Shown: positions 18,518 to 27,010 of the stretch, one piece after another
How positions within the stretch are numbered: the first letter of the stretch is position 1
Layout of the letters: each line of letters starts with the position of its first letter
Origin: Sphaerotilus mobilis
Lineage (GTDB): Bacteria > Pseudomonadota > Gammaproteobacteria > Burkholderiales > Burkholderiaceae_C
Length of the DNA stretch: 64,000 nt
NCBI RefSeq assembly: GCF_004216565.1
Contig: NZ_SGWV01000007.1
Span: 248,001-312,000 of the forward strand
Direction of reading: 5' to 3'
The notes under the pieces: model-generated
The model's database searches: none
Told to the model about the DNA's origin: nothing
What the model saw: only the letters and a program-made list of their open reading frames with translations
Program-made: the position numbers and the translations under genes

Positions 18518-19158
18518 TGAAGCCCCTGCGTCGGCCGTCGCGCGGCGCCGTGCTGCTCGGCTTCCTGGTCTTGCTGGCGGCGTCGGGCTGGACGGCGGCC
18601 CGGTGGGGCCAGGCCGCCGCTGACGAACGCCAGCGCGAGGCCGAGGCCGAGCTGCTCTGGGTCGGCCAGCAGTACCGGCAGGCCATCGAGTCCTACTACA
18701 ACGCCACGCCCGGCGGCGTGAAGAAGCTGCCGGTGCGGGTCGAGGAGTTGCTGGAGGACAAGCGCTTCCCGACCTCGCGCCGGCACCTGCGCCAGGCCTA
18801 TGGCGATCCGCTGCGGCCGGGCGCGGCGCTCAAGCTGATCGTGCGGGCCGATCAACTGGTCGGCGTGCGCAGCGAGGCCAAAGGCCTGCCCTTCCGGCGC
18901 ACCGGTTTCCCGGTCGGTCTGGAGAAGTTTGCCGAGGCGACCGACTATGCCGAGTGGGAGTTCGTCGCCAATGTGCGCGGCGTGTCCAACCTGCCGGGCG
19001 CCCCGGGGACGGCCGCTTCGGGCCCCGGCGCCGCATCGGCGCCGGTCGGCCTGTCGCCGTCCAGCGGCTTCGGCTCCGGCCTGAATGGCGGTGCCAACGG
19101 CGCCGGCAACAACGTCCTCAACCCGCTGCGCTCGTCGCCGCCAGGCTTGAACCGCTGA
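18517..19158 (+). CDS. Pseudopilin-like protein lacking the +5 glutamate
   Basis: 213 residues. The N-terminus (RRPSRGAVLLGFLVLLAASGWTAARW) has a positively charged leader, a Gly before a long hydrophobic helix and no Glu at +5. GspK, the tip pseudopilin, also lacks this residue, so a tip role is possible; the protein is shorter than GspK (about 300). A globular region follows (AELLWVGQQYRQAIESYYN, TSRRHLRQAYGDP), then a Gly/Ala/Ser-rich tail. It is the last gene of the operon and converges with the sensor kinase gene 90 bp away; no intrinsic terminator is visible between them. Confidence 0.75.
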   Translation: MKPLRRPSRGAVLLGFLVLLAASGWTAARWGQAAADERQREAEAELLWVGQQYRQAIESYYNATPGGVKKLPVRVEELLEDKRFPTSRRHLRQAYGDPLRPGAALKLIVRADQLVGVRSEAKGLPFRRTGFPVGLEKFAEATDYAEWEFVANVRGVSNLPGAPGTAASGPGAASAPVGLSPSSGFGSGLNGGANGAGNNVLNPLRSSPPGLNR

Positions 19159-19248
19159 GCCGCTGGACTGCTGATCCGCTGAACCTTGGGGCCGAGCGCC
19201 GTCAAGCGTCCAGCGTCCAGCGGCGGCCGGCGACCTGTCGGCCCGGCC

Positions 19249-20832
19249 TCAGATCGCCCAGTCCTGCAGGGGGCCGTTCGGATCGGCCAGCACCGGCTCG
19301 GTGCTGCGGCCTGACGTCGCGGCGCCCTCCGAGCTCAGCGCAGACCTTGCCCGTCGATGGCCCTGAGCCCCGTCGGCGTCGGCCAGCGTCAAGGCCGGAT
19401 CGGGCAACCAGCTCATCGTGACCCGCAGGCCGCCCCATTGCGGCGACCGGTCGACCTGCACCGCCAGGTCGTAGGCCCGGCAGATGCGCCGGATGACGGA
19501 CCAGCCCAGCCCGCTGCCCGGCGCATCGTTCTGGCGGGCGCGGAAAAAGCGCTCGCCCAGCCGCTGCATCAGGGCCGGCGGCAGGCCGGGTCCGCTGTCC
19601 TCCACCGACACCGAGCGCCGGCCCTTGCCGTCCGGACCGGCCAGCGTCACCTGCACCGTCGAGCCCGGCGGGCTGTAGCGCAGGGCGTTGTCGATCAGGT
19701 TGCGCAGCAAGATGCCCAGCAAAACCGGATCGGCCGCCAGCACCCAGGGGCCGCTGCGGTCCGGACCGGCGTCGAGCACCAGTTCATGGCCCGTCTCGAA
19801 GGCCGATGCCGCCGCCTCGCCCACCTCGTCGCGCGCCACCTGATGCACGTCGACCACCCGGCGTGCGTCGCCGTTCGAGCGACCGCCCTCCAGACGGGCC
19901 AACTGCAAGAGCTGGTCGACGAGGCGCGCGGCATGGTCACAGCCTTCGAGCGTGCCAACGAGGGCCTGGCGACGCTGGCCGGCATCGCTGACCGTCAGCG
20001 CCGCCTGGGCCTGGGCGCGGATGCCGGCGATCGGCGTGCGCAGCTCGTGGGCGGCGTCCGAGGTGAAACGGCGTTCGGATTCGAGCGAGTTGCGCATCCG
20101 CACGAACAGCTGGTTGAGCGCCTGGATCAGCGGTGCCAGCTCGCGCGGCGACTCGTCGGCGTCGATCGGATCCAGCGACTCCGGCTTGCGCGCGCTGACC
20201 TGGGCACCGAGCCGGTTCAGCGGCACCAGCCCCTGGCGCACCGCCACCCAGATCGCGAAGGCCAGCAGCGGCAGGCCGGCGATCAGGGGCAGCCAGGAGT
20301 CGCGCATCACCGCGTTGACGATGTCGTGTCGGGCCTCGATCGACTCGGCCATGATCACGTAGGACTCGGGCCGCACGGCCGGCGCGGTGTAGACCCGCCA
20401 GTGCACGCCGTTGACGGTGGTGTCCGAGAAGCCCTGCCGCAACTCGGCCAGCGGCTCGACCGGCGCATCGGTCGACTTCAGCAGCAGCTGGCCCTGATAC
20501 CAGACCTGGAACACCGCCTTGGTGGCGTAGCGGTGCAGCGCCAGTTCGGCCGCCTGGGTGCCGGACCAGCGTGGCACCTCGCCTTCCGGCGTCGACGAAT
20601 CGACCGCGATGTGGTCGGCGGTCAGCATCTCGTCGAACTCGTGGTCCTGGACCTGCAGGGCCATCAGCAAGGCCATGCCCTGTGCCAGGTGGCCGTCGAG
20701 CAGGTCATCGACCTGCTGGCTCATGCGGTACCACGTGGTGGCCGCCACGGCGGCCCAGAGCACGACCACCGCGCCCAGCACGCGCCATTGCAGACCGTGC
20801 TGCAGCGAAGGGGTCGGACGTCGCGTGGCCAT
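19249..20832 (-). CDS. Sensor histidine kinase, QseC-like
   Basis: 527 residues. Membrane helices at about 16-36 and 183-203 bracket a periplasmic sensor region; a HAMP-like linker and HisKA domain follow with the phospho-His in SDAAHELRTPIAGIR near 262, then N box LLRNLIDNALRYSP and G boxes VEDSGPGLPP and GSGLGWSVI. It would autophosphorylate on a periplasmic signal and pass phosphate to the regulator encoded 2 bp upstream. The C-terminal ~40 residues are an unusual hydrophilic extension. The signal is unknown; metal or quorum signals are typical for QseC/PmrB-type kinases. Confidence 0.92.
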   Translation of the reverse strand: MATRRPTPSLQHGLQWRVLGAVVVLWAAVAATTWYRMSQQVDDLLDGHLAQGMALLMALQVQDHEFDEMLTADHIAVDSSTPEGEVPRWSGTQAAELALHRYATKAVFQVWYQGQLLLKSTDAPVEPLAELRQGFSDTTVNGVHWRVYTAPAVRPESYVIMAESIEARHDIVNAVMRDSWLPLIAGLPLLAFAIWVAVRQGLVPLNRLGAQVSARKPESLDPIDADESPRELAPLIQALNQLFVRMRNSLESERRFTSDAAHELRTPIAGIRAQAQAALTVSDAGQRRQALVGTLEGCDHAARLVDQLLQLARLEGGRSNGDARRVVDVHQVARDEVGEAAASAFETGHELVLDAGPDRSGPWVLAADPVLLGILLRNLIDNALRYSPPGSTVQVTLAGPDGKGRRSVSVEDSGPGLPPALMQRLGERFFRARQNDAPGSGLGWSVIRRICRAYDLAVQVDRSPQWGGLRVTMSWLPDPALTLADADGAQGHRRARSALSSEGAATSGRSTEPVLADPNGPLQDWAI

Positions 20833-20834
20833 GG

Positions 20835-21581
20835 TCAGAGCGGCGCCGGCCGGCTGGGTGCGATGTCGATCGCCGACTCGTCGGCAGGGCCCAAATCGGC
20901 CGCCGCGACCGCAGGTGCCGTGGCCGAGGGCGAGAACGCATAGCCCACGCCCCGCACCGTGCGGATGCGCTGGCTGCCGAGCTTGCGGCGCAGGTGGTGC
21001 ACATGGACCTCGACGGTGTTGCTGCCGACCTCCTCGCCCCAGCCGTACAGATGGCTCTCCAGCTGTTCGCGCGTCAGCACGCGGCCCGGCCGCAGCATCA
21101 GGGCATGCAGCAGGTCGAACTCGCGGGTCGACAGCTTGACCGGCTGGCCTTCGAGCTTGACCTCGCGGGCGCCCGGATCGAGTTCGACGCCGTTGACCAC
21201 GATCAGGTCCTGCACCTGTCCGTGCGAGCGCCGCACCAGCGCCCGCAGCCGGGCCGCCAGCTCATGCAGGTCGATCGGCTTGACGACGTAGTCATCGGCC
21301 CCGGCGTCCAGCGTCTCGATGCGCTGCGGCACCGCATCGCGGGCGGTCAGCACCAGCACGGGTGTCTTCACACCGGCCTTGCGGATCGACTGCAGCACGT
21401 CCAGCCCGTCGATGCGCGGCAGGCCCAGGTCGAGCACGGCGGCGGTGTAGCTCTGGTTGGACAGCTCGCGCTCGGCCGCCAGCCCGTCCCGCACCCAGTC
21501 GACCTGGAAGCCGATGGCCCGCAGGCCGGCACGCAATCCATCGCCCAGCAGGGCGTCATCTTCAGCAAGCAACAGGCGCAT
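20835..21581 (-). CDS. OmpR-family response regulator, QseB/PmrA-like
   Basis: 248 residues from the ATG at 21581 (MRLLLAEDDALLGDGL); a GTG two codons upstream is also open. The receiver domain has the acidic pair EDD, phospho-Asp51 in AAVLDLGLPRIDG, and Lys in DYVVKPIDL. The C-terminal winged helix (REFDLLHALMLRPGRVLTREQL, GSNTVEVHVHHLRRKLG) binds DNA. A 30-residue Ala/Pro-rich tail is extra. It forms an operon with the kinase. Its targets cannot be told from sequence; the neighbouring secretion and oxidase genes are candidates only by position. Confidence 0.93.
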   Translation of the reverse strand: MRLLLAEDDALLGDGLRAGLRAIGFQVDWVRDGLAAERELSNQSYTAAVLDLGLPRIDGLDVLQSIRKAGVKTPVLVLTARDAVPQRIETLDAGADDYVVKPIDLHELAARLRALVRRSHGQVQDLIVVNGVELDPGAREVKLEGQPVKLSTREFDLLHALMLRPGRVLTREQLESHLYGWGEEVGSNTVEVHVHHLRRKLGSQRIRTVRGVGYAFSPSATAPAVAAADLGPADESAIDIAPSRPAPL

Positions 21582-21720
21582 GGTCACCCCAAACCTTCAG
21601 AAAACCGAAGCATAGAGAGGCCTTAAGAATTCAGGTGTGCAGAAGACGCAACCCAGGCCTCGGTTCGCTGAAGGGGTGCTTAAAGGCCGATCCAGGTCAA
21701 GCCTGGCGGGCCGGAACTGA

Positions 21721-21755
21721 AAAGGAAAAAGCCCGCGCTGTGGCCAGCGCGGGCT
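21721..21755 (-). terminator. Intrinsic terminator after mofA
   Basis: A 10-bp perfect GC-rich stem (arms 21730-21739 and 21746-21755, 6-nt loop) followed on the minus strand by TTTTCCTTT. It lies 25 bp past the mofA stop and should end the oxidase transcript before the divergently placed regulator promoter. Confidence 0.85.
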
Positions 21756-21779
21756 TCGGATGGGTCAGGTCAGTTCAGG

Positions 21780-24700
21780 TCAGTCGACCTTGAACAGGCC
21801 CCACATGCCGGTGTTGACGAACTTGGCCGGACCGTCACGGTAGTGCCAGTAGCCACGCTTGGCGCCGCCGTAGAGGTCGGCGGTGACCGCCTTGCCCGGG
21901 GCGATCAGGCTGGCGCCGGTGGCCAGGAAGCCGTCCATGCCGAGGTCGGCGTAGTTGTGGCCGATGACGCGGAAGCTGTGCTGGCGGGCACGGCCGTCGG
22001 CCTGCAGCACGCGGAAGCGCACGGCTTGACCGGCCTTGGCCTCGAACACCGGCGTCTCGACCGGCAGGCCGCGCAGGTTGCCGGCCAGTCGGGCATCGTT
22101 GTCGACCATCAGGTTGGCACCCAGCACGCAGGGGTTGATGTCACCCGAGACCACCAGCGACTGCTGGCAGGCGGCATACGGCTGCGCGGTGTAGTCGATG
22201 CGCGACCACAGCGGCTCGGTGCGGTAGTTGATCGCCCGCTCGCCGAAGTCGTAGGAGTCGTCGCCGATCCAGTGCTGCTTGATCTCGTCGGCGCGAGCGC
22301 CGTTCATGCGCAGGTTCAGGCCGTCCTGGTAATGGACCACGAACTCCTTGAAGGACTTGCCGCCCGAGCGGATGGTCGCCACGCTGGCCGTCGCCGCACC
22401 GGCGGTGGACGTGTTGGCCGCGTTCCACCAGGTCGAGTTGCGGGGTTCGACGATCAGGCTGCCCACCAGGCCTTGCGAGCCCTGCTTGACCACGTCGCTC
22501 ATCGGACGGATGGGCACCGTGCCGAACTCGATCGGCTGGCCAACATCGAGCATGCCCAGCACCGCGTCATAGGACTTGATGCGGCCGGCGTACCAGACGT
22601 ACTGGCGGGTCTGGCCCGGACCGGCGAGCTGCTCGGGGTTGTAGCCCACGTTGGCACCGTCGCTCTTGCGCGGGTCGAAGCTCAGCACGCCGGCGTGCAT
22701 GCCGACGTACTTGGACGGCTTGAGGTGGTCGGCATTGAGCGCCACCGTGTTGGGCAGATCGGCGTCACCCGGCAGATCCGGCACCGGCAGGTTGGCCGGC
22801 AGCTTGTTGGTCAGGTTGACGACGATGCAGTCGCCTGCATTGGCGCGCATGACCAGCGGCTCGGGCTTGATCAGGCCGGTGCGCAGCTTGGCGACGTCGG
22901 CCGCATGCACATACATCAGCGCGGTCGGATCGGTGATGCCGGCACGCTGGTTGTAGACCAGCGCCTTGCCCGGCAGCAGGTCACGGGCGGCCCAGACCTG
23001 CACGTTGTAGGTGCGACGGGTCGAGTTCACCGGGCAGCTGTCGGCGGCCAGCATGGCCTGGATCTGCTGGTTCAGGCCGGTCGCCTCGGCGGCCACCGTC
23101 TCTTCCAGCGGTTGCAGCGCGTTCTGGATCGCCTGCTGGCTGACCGGGTCGATCGAGCCGGGCTTGTCATAGGCCCGCAGGATGCCCCAGGCACCGTTCC
23201 ACAGCGCGTCGGTCGTGCCGTAGTGGTACATGTAGTCGCGGGTGCCTTCGGCGGCGCTGACCGGGGCGAGCTTGCCGGTGTTGATCTCCATGTGCTCGGA
23301 GATGCCGATCTCCTGCGCGCCCACCCAGGTCGACGTGTTGTCGCCGACCTCGCGGCGCCAGCGCATGCCGTGCACCGTGAAGACCTGCTGGACTTCCTGG
23401 GCGCCGTGGATCAGGCGCAGCTGGACCCGTTCGCCTTCATAGGCCTTGAGCACCGGGGTGAACGGGTCGCCGTGGACCTGCGAGCTGAAGGCAAAGGCCT
23501 GGTCGCCGCGCTTGTCGGTGTAGATCTTGGTCGGGTCGCCGGACTCGGCCAGGCGCAGCGGGATCGGCTCGTTCTTGTAGTTGACGAGGTAGGGGTTGTG
23601 GTGACCGGCCGAGATCGCCTCGGGCTTGACCGGCGGGTCGACCGGCCTGCCGTCCTGGGTGTAGAGCAGCGCGAAGTCCGCGCTCGCCAGCATGAACTCG
23701 CGGAAGTTCGGGTGGGTCTTGCGGTCTTCCGCGCCACGGATGATGGCCACCGGGCCGACGCCCGTGCTCAGCGGGGTGCCGTCCGGCTTGAGCCACTGGG
23801 TGCCCTTGGGCTCGACCACCAGCGCGTTGTAGAAGCCGTGCTGCTGGATCGAAGAGGCGCCGAAGTGGTCGTGCGTGAAGACGGTGCGCAGGGTCTGGTC
23901 GCGGCCTTCCTTGTCGAAGACCTCGTCGGCCCACCAGCGCTGGATGGTGGTCTGGTAGCCCACGTTCTCGGCCGGCGGCAGAACCTCGGCAGCCGGCTTG
24001 ACGACCTCGGTGCCGTTCGGGCGCACCACCTTGACGGTGCCGTGGTGCAGGGCGGCGTGCACGCGCTCCTTCAGGGCGTCGCGGGCAAAGGTGCCGTCCT
24101 CGTAGTTCCAGCCGTTGCCACCGCCGTCGGAGGCCATGACGTCGAACTTCACCAGGTGGATGTGCTGGCCGATGGTGTCGGTCGGCGTGCGGGCCTGGAA
24201 GTCATCCTTGGCCAGTTCCGCCGGCAGGCGGTTGGTGTGGCGGAAGATGACGCAGTCGCCGGAATGGGCGCGGAAGAAGAACGGGTCGGCCTGGCGGGTC
24301 TTGCCTTCGTAGTCGGCCACCTCGCTGGACAGCACGTTGATACGGGCCTGCGGGTCATGCCAGCCGGCCTTGTTGACGACCATGTCGAGCTGGATCGCCG
24401 ACACGTCATAGCGCCGCACCGGCGCGGTCGACGGGCAAGGGTCGGCAAACGGGGCACCCGGCGCGCCGGGCTTGCCGTTGACCTTGAAGACCGCCGCCGA
24501 GCCGTCGGGCTTGACCGTGCCATGGCCTTCGGCCTTGGCATGGAAGGCGATCGCGGCGCGCTCCAGCAGCGTGCCCTGGTTGGGCAGCAGCTTGATTTCT
24601 GCCGAGGTCAGCACCGAGGAGACGTCGCCTGCGGCCACGCCCGCACCCAGGATGCGTTCGCCGCCGGTGATGATGTGGCGGCCGATGCCGGTGGGGCCGA

Positions 24701-26486
24701 GCTGGCTGTCGGCGGTCAGGTCCAGCGGGGGCTGCGGCGGCCGGTGGCCGGCCTGGCCAGCCACGAAGAAGGGATAGCCCGGCGTGGCGGCCGCGCCATA
24801 GGTCGGCTCCGGGGCCAGCGCCATGTTGCGGATGGGCACCACGGCCGGCGTGTAGGCACCACCGGCGGACTCGCCGGTGACCGGGTCGGTGCCTTGGCCC
24901 AGCTCGCCGTCGGGCAGGCGGCGGCTGCCGTCCTCGAACACGTCATGGTTGCGCCACAGCGCCCACATGCCCTGGCCGAAGTGCGGGTACATGTGGCAGT
25001 GATAGATCGCGTCGCCGACCGACAGGTTGCGGTTGGCGCCGGTGTAGGCGATCTCGTAGGTGTAGGCCTGGCGCGGGCCCAGGGTCTGGCTGTCGAGGTA
25101 GTTGGACTTGTCGTTGCCCGCACCGCTCTTGGCGAACCACTGGTTGGCGTGCAAGTGGAAGATGTGCGTTTCCTTGACACCCGCCTGCATGGCGCGGAAG
25201 CGCACCGGGTCGCCCACATAGCTGTGGTGCACGTTGCCCGGATCGTCCTCGTACTGCTGCACCGGACGGCCGTCGGCGTCGTACTTGACGACCATGGCCG
25301 GGTCGCCGTTGGCCCAGGAGGTCAGGAAGAAGTCTTCCAGCGCGCACTCGGCGCAGCCGGCAGCGGGGCCGACGCCCAGGCGGTTGGACGCCACGATCGC
25401 GCCCAGGCCGGAGGCGCCGTAGTTGATGCCAAAGCCGTCACGCAGGCCAACGCCCGAACCGGTGTGGTCGAAGGCGTCGCCGTAGGCCTGAACGGTCTTC
25501 AGCTCGTCGTGGAAGATGGTCGTGAACTCGCGGAACCAGTTCTCGTTGGACGAGGCGGAGCCGTCGTCGACCACCACATAGTCCTGCACGATGGCGTTCA
25601 GGTCCGGGTGCACCAGCTCCCAGCGGTTGCCGCCCAGGTCACGGTGCATGTTCAGCAGCGGCACGCCATTGGCATCCAGCGCGTCGTAGTTGAAGACGCC
25701 ATTGACGCGCGCGGCCTGCATCACGCTGCGGCCGACCTCGCTGCGGTAGACGTTCGAACCCGCGGGTTCGACGTTGACGGTGCCGAACAGGCCCAGCACG
25801 GTCGAGCCGCCGTCGCCCTCACCACCCGCCGGCATGGCGTTGTCGTGGAACAGGTGGCCACCTTCGCGTTCGAGCACCAGGCGGTAGGTGATGGACTCGC
25901 CGGGGTTGATGCCGGAGATGCCGGTGACGCGCGGGTCCCAGGTGTTGTAGCCCGGGAAGGACGTGTCGTGCGTCAGGCCGTTGAACATCATCGAGGCGAT
26001 GCGGGTGGCCGGACGGCTGAAGCCGTTCGCCACTTCCGGCGCGGCACCCGGCTCAGGCACCTCGGGCACCAGCGGCGCAGCCTCCGCGTACGGGTCATTG
26101 CCCGGCGTGCCGGGCGCGTCCTCGCACAGCAGGTTGGTGAAGTTCACCTCGAGCTTGTCGCCGATGTTGCCGCGCAGCACCAGCGGACGCGGCCGCTGGT
26201 CCGAACGCAGCGCGACGCGGCACGGCTTGGCCGTCGCGCCCGGCTGGTCCAGCGTCAGGCCGGTGTCGAGGTCGACGACGTCGCGCTTGAGCGCAAAGAT
26301 CATCCCGTACGGGTTGAACGAACCGTAGCGGTTGTAGACGATGGACTGGTCGAGGGCGACCACGTCGGCGACCACGGTGCCGGCCGGTCGCGCTTGGGCG
26401 ACGGCGGGCCAGGCGAGGCTCAGGGCTGCGGCCAGCGCGCCGAGCGCGCCAGGACCGACCTTGCGAACGATGCCAAATTGATTCAC
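21780..26486 (-). CDS. mofA: MofA-type giant multicopper oxidase (putative Mn(II) oxidase)
   Basis: About 1,568 residues from a GTG at 26486, preceded by GGGG seven bases upstream and followed by a clear Sec signal (NQFGIVRKVGPGALGALAAA, then LSLAWPAVAQA); longer in-frame starts exist up to 26588. Several cupredoxin-like domains are present. The only canonical type 1 copper motif is HCHMYPHFGQGM near residue 495, with upstream HLHANQWF near 440. Copies of the same pattern appear with Cys replaced: THDHFG near 872, MYHYGTTDALWNGAWG near 1090, WHYRDGPAKFVNTGM at the end. Size and segments match MofA of Leptothrix (about 1,660 residues), associated with Mn(II) oxidation though genetic proof is limited. 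It is divergent from an SCO/cytochrome operon that fits copper supply and electron transfer. Confidence 0.88.
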   Translation of the reverse strand: MNQFGIVRKVGPGALGALAAALSLAWPAVAQARPAGTVVADVVALDQSIVYNRYGSFNPYGMIFALKRDVVDLDTGLTLDQPGATAKPCRVALRSDQRPRPLVLRGNIGDKLEVNFTNLLCEDAPGTPGNDPYAEAAPLVPEVPEPGAAPEVANGFSRPATRIASMMFNGLTHDTSFPGYNTWDPRVTGISGINPGESITYRLVLEREGGHLFHDNAMPAGGEGDGGSTVLGLFGTVNVEPAGSNVYRSEVGRSVMQAARVNGVFNYDALDANGVPLLNMHRDLGGNRWELVHPDLNAIVQDYVVVDDGSASSNENWFREFTTIFHDELKTVQAYGDAFDHTGSGVGLRDGFGINYGASGLGAIVASNRLGVGPAAGCAECALEDFFLTSWANGDPAMVVKYDADGRPVQQYEDDPGNVHHSYVGDPVRFRAMQAGVKETHIFHLHANQWFAKSGAGNDKSNYLDSQTLGPRQAYTYEIAYTGANRNLSVGDAIYHCHMYPHFGQGMWALWRNHDVFEDGSRRLPDGELGQGTDPVTGESAGGAYTPAVVPIRNMALAPEPTYGAAATPGYPFFVAGQAGHRPPQPPLDLTADSQLGPTGIGRHIITGGERILGAGVAAGDVSSVLTSAEIKLLPNQGTLLERAAIAFHAKAEGHGTVKPDGSAAVFKVNGKPGAPGAPFADPCPSTAPVRRYDVSAIQLDMVVNKAGWHDPQARINVLSSEVADYEGKTRQADPFFFRAHSGDCVIFRHTNRLPAELAKDDFQARTPTDTIGQHIHLVKFDVMASDGGGNGWNYEDGTFARDALKERVHAALHHGTVKVVRPNGTEVVKPAAEVLPPAENVGYQTTIQRWWADEVFDKEGRDQTLRTVFTHDHFGASSIQQHGFYNALVVEPKGTQWLKPDGTPLSTGVGPVAIIRGAEDRKTHPNFREFMLASADFALLYTQDGRPVDPPVKPEAISAGHHNPYLVNYKNEPIPLRLAESGDPTKIYTDKRGDQAFAFSSQVHGDPFTPVLKAYEGERVQLRLIHGAQEVQQVFTVHGMRWRREVGDNTSTWVGAQEIGISEHMEINTGKLAPVSAAEGTRDYMYHYGTTDALWNGAWGILRAYDKPGSIDPVSQQAIQNALQPLEETVAAEATGLNQQIQAMLAADSCPVNSTRRTYNVQVWAARDLLPGKALVYNQRAGITDPTALMYVHAADVAKLRTGLIKPEPLVMRANAGDCIVVNLTNKLPANLPVPDLPGDADLPNTVALNADHLKPSKYVGMHAGVLSFDPRKSDGANVGYNPEQLAGPGQTRQYVWYAGRIKSYDAVLGMLDVGQPIEFGTVPIRPMSDVVKQGSQGLVGSLIVEPRNSTWWNAANTSTAGAATASVATIRSGGKSFKEFVVHYQDGLNLRMNGARADEIKQHWIGDDSYDFGERAINYRTEPLWSRIDYTAQPYAACQQSLVVSGDINPCVLGANLMVDNDARLAGNLRGLPVETPVFEAKAGQAVRFRVLQADGRARQHSFRVIGHNYADLGMDGFLATGASLIAPGKAVTADLYGGAKRGYWHYRDGPAKFVNTGMWGLFKVD

Positions 26487-26580
26487 GGACACACCCCAGT
26501 TGGATACGGCTGCTTGCCGATTTATCGAGACGGGTGGGTCTGGCGACCCACGTGAGTTCTCTGAGGAACTCGTTAAATTC

Positions 26581-26609
26581 AGTATCACTTAACCATCGAT
26601 TCTTGCGAA
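26581..26609 (-). promoter_or_regulatory. Possible sigma70 promoter for mofA
   Basis: On the minus strand TTCGCA (26609-26604; four of six matches to TTGACA) and GATACT (26586-26581; one or two off TATAAT) are separated by exactly 17 bp. The implied leader is about 90 nt and contains both hairpins. Inference from motif only. Confidence 0.35.
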
Positions 26610-26941
26610 CCACCCTCCCCGGAGATGAGTGGACAAGAACCGCAACACTTCACGCACTTGGGTGAAGCACCGCACAAGCCCCTCAAGTTCGACGCCGCGC
26701 CACCGAAGTGACAGGGCAGCGTCCAACGCAGATGCAAACGGTGAAGGATTCGACAAATCAACAACTTGCGGTTCGATATCTGGCCAAGTCGTGACGCCGG
26801 CCTTCGTTCCGTGGATGGACATCCGGGGCTAGCAATGGGCAAGATCGACCTCTTTCGTCGCCCAGCCGACGCCATGACGTCCCCCGCCGACGCGCCGTTG
26901 GCCCTTCAGAAATCGACATGAACCGGACAGTCCGCAGGTTT

Positions 26942-26957
26942 TGTGACTTCAGTCACA
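26942..26957 (+). promoter_or_regulatory. Perfect CRP-type operator TGTGA-N6-TCACA
   Basis: TGTGACTTCAGTCACA matches the CRP/Vfr consensus half-sites at all ten positions and is a perfect palindrome apart from the centre. It lies 53 bp before the beta-propeller ATG and about 450 bp from the mofA start, so it most likely controls the rightward operon. Confidence 0.55.
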
Positions 26958-27010
26958 CTTCAAGAATGACCCGCTTGGGTTCAAAACAAGTCGCAACTGG
27001 GTGTGAGTTC

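Larger units (their letters stand above)
26487..27010. promoter_or_regulatory. Divergent promoter region of the oxidase locus
   Basis: 524 bp between mofA and the beta-propeller gene, AT-richer than its surroundings. It holds two hairpins in the presumed mofA leader (arms 26534-26540/26545-26551 and 26554-26559/26566-26571), a weak sigma70-like promoter for mofA and a perfect CRP-type palindrome near the plus-strand gene. Short open frames on both strands (up to 96 codons) have no ribosome binding site or recognisable family and are not called. Confidence 0.6.

Noticed and set aside
19204-19220. GCGTCCA duplication after the secretion operon
   Set aside because: Only two short copies; no terminator or regulatory role supported.
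21843-26555. 1,570-codon plus-strand open frame opposite mofA
   Set aside because: Antisense reading of a high-GC gene. Composition is Val/Gly/Arg/His-rich with no domains; the minus strand has signal peptide and copper motifs.
26585-26875. Minus-strand open frames of 77 and 96 codons upstream of mofA
   Set aside because: Overlapping frames without ribosome binding sites, no recognisable protein features and interrupted by the probable mofA promoter. Kept as low possibility only.
26918-27010. Earlier ATG for the beta-propeller gene
   Set aside because: Would translate the perfect CRP palindrome and move the signal peptide away from the N-terminus; ATG 27011 gives a normal signal peptide.
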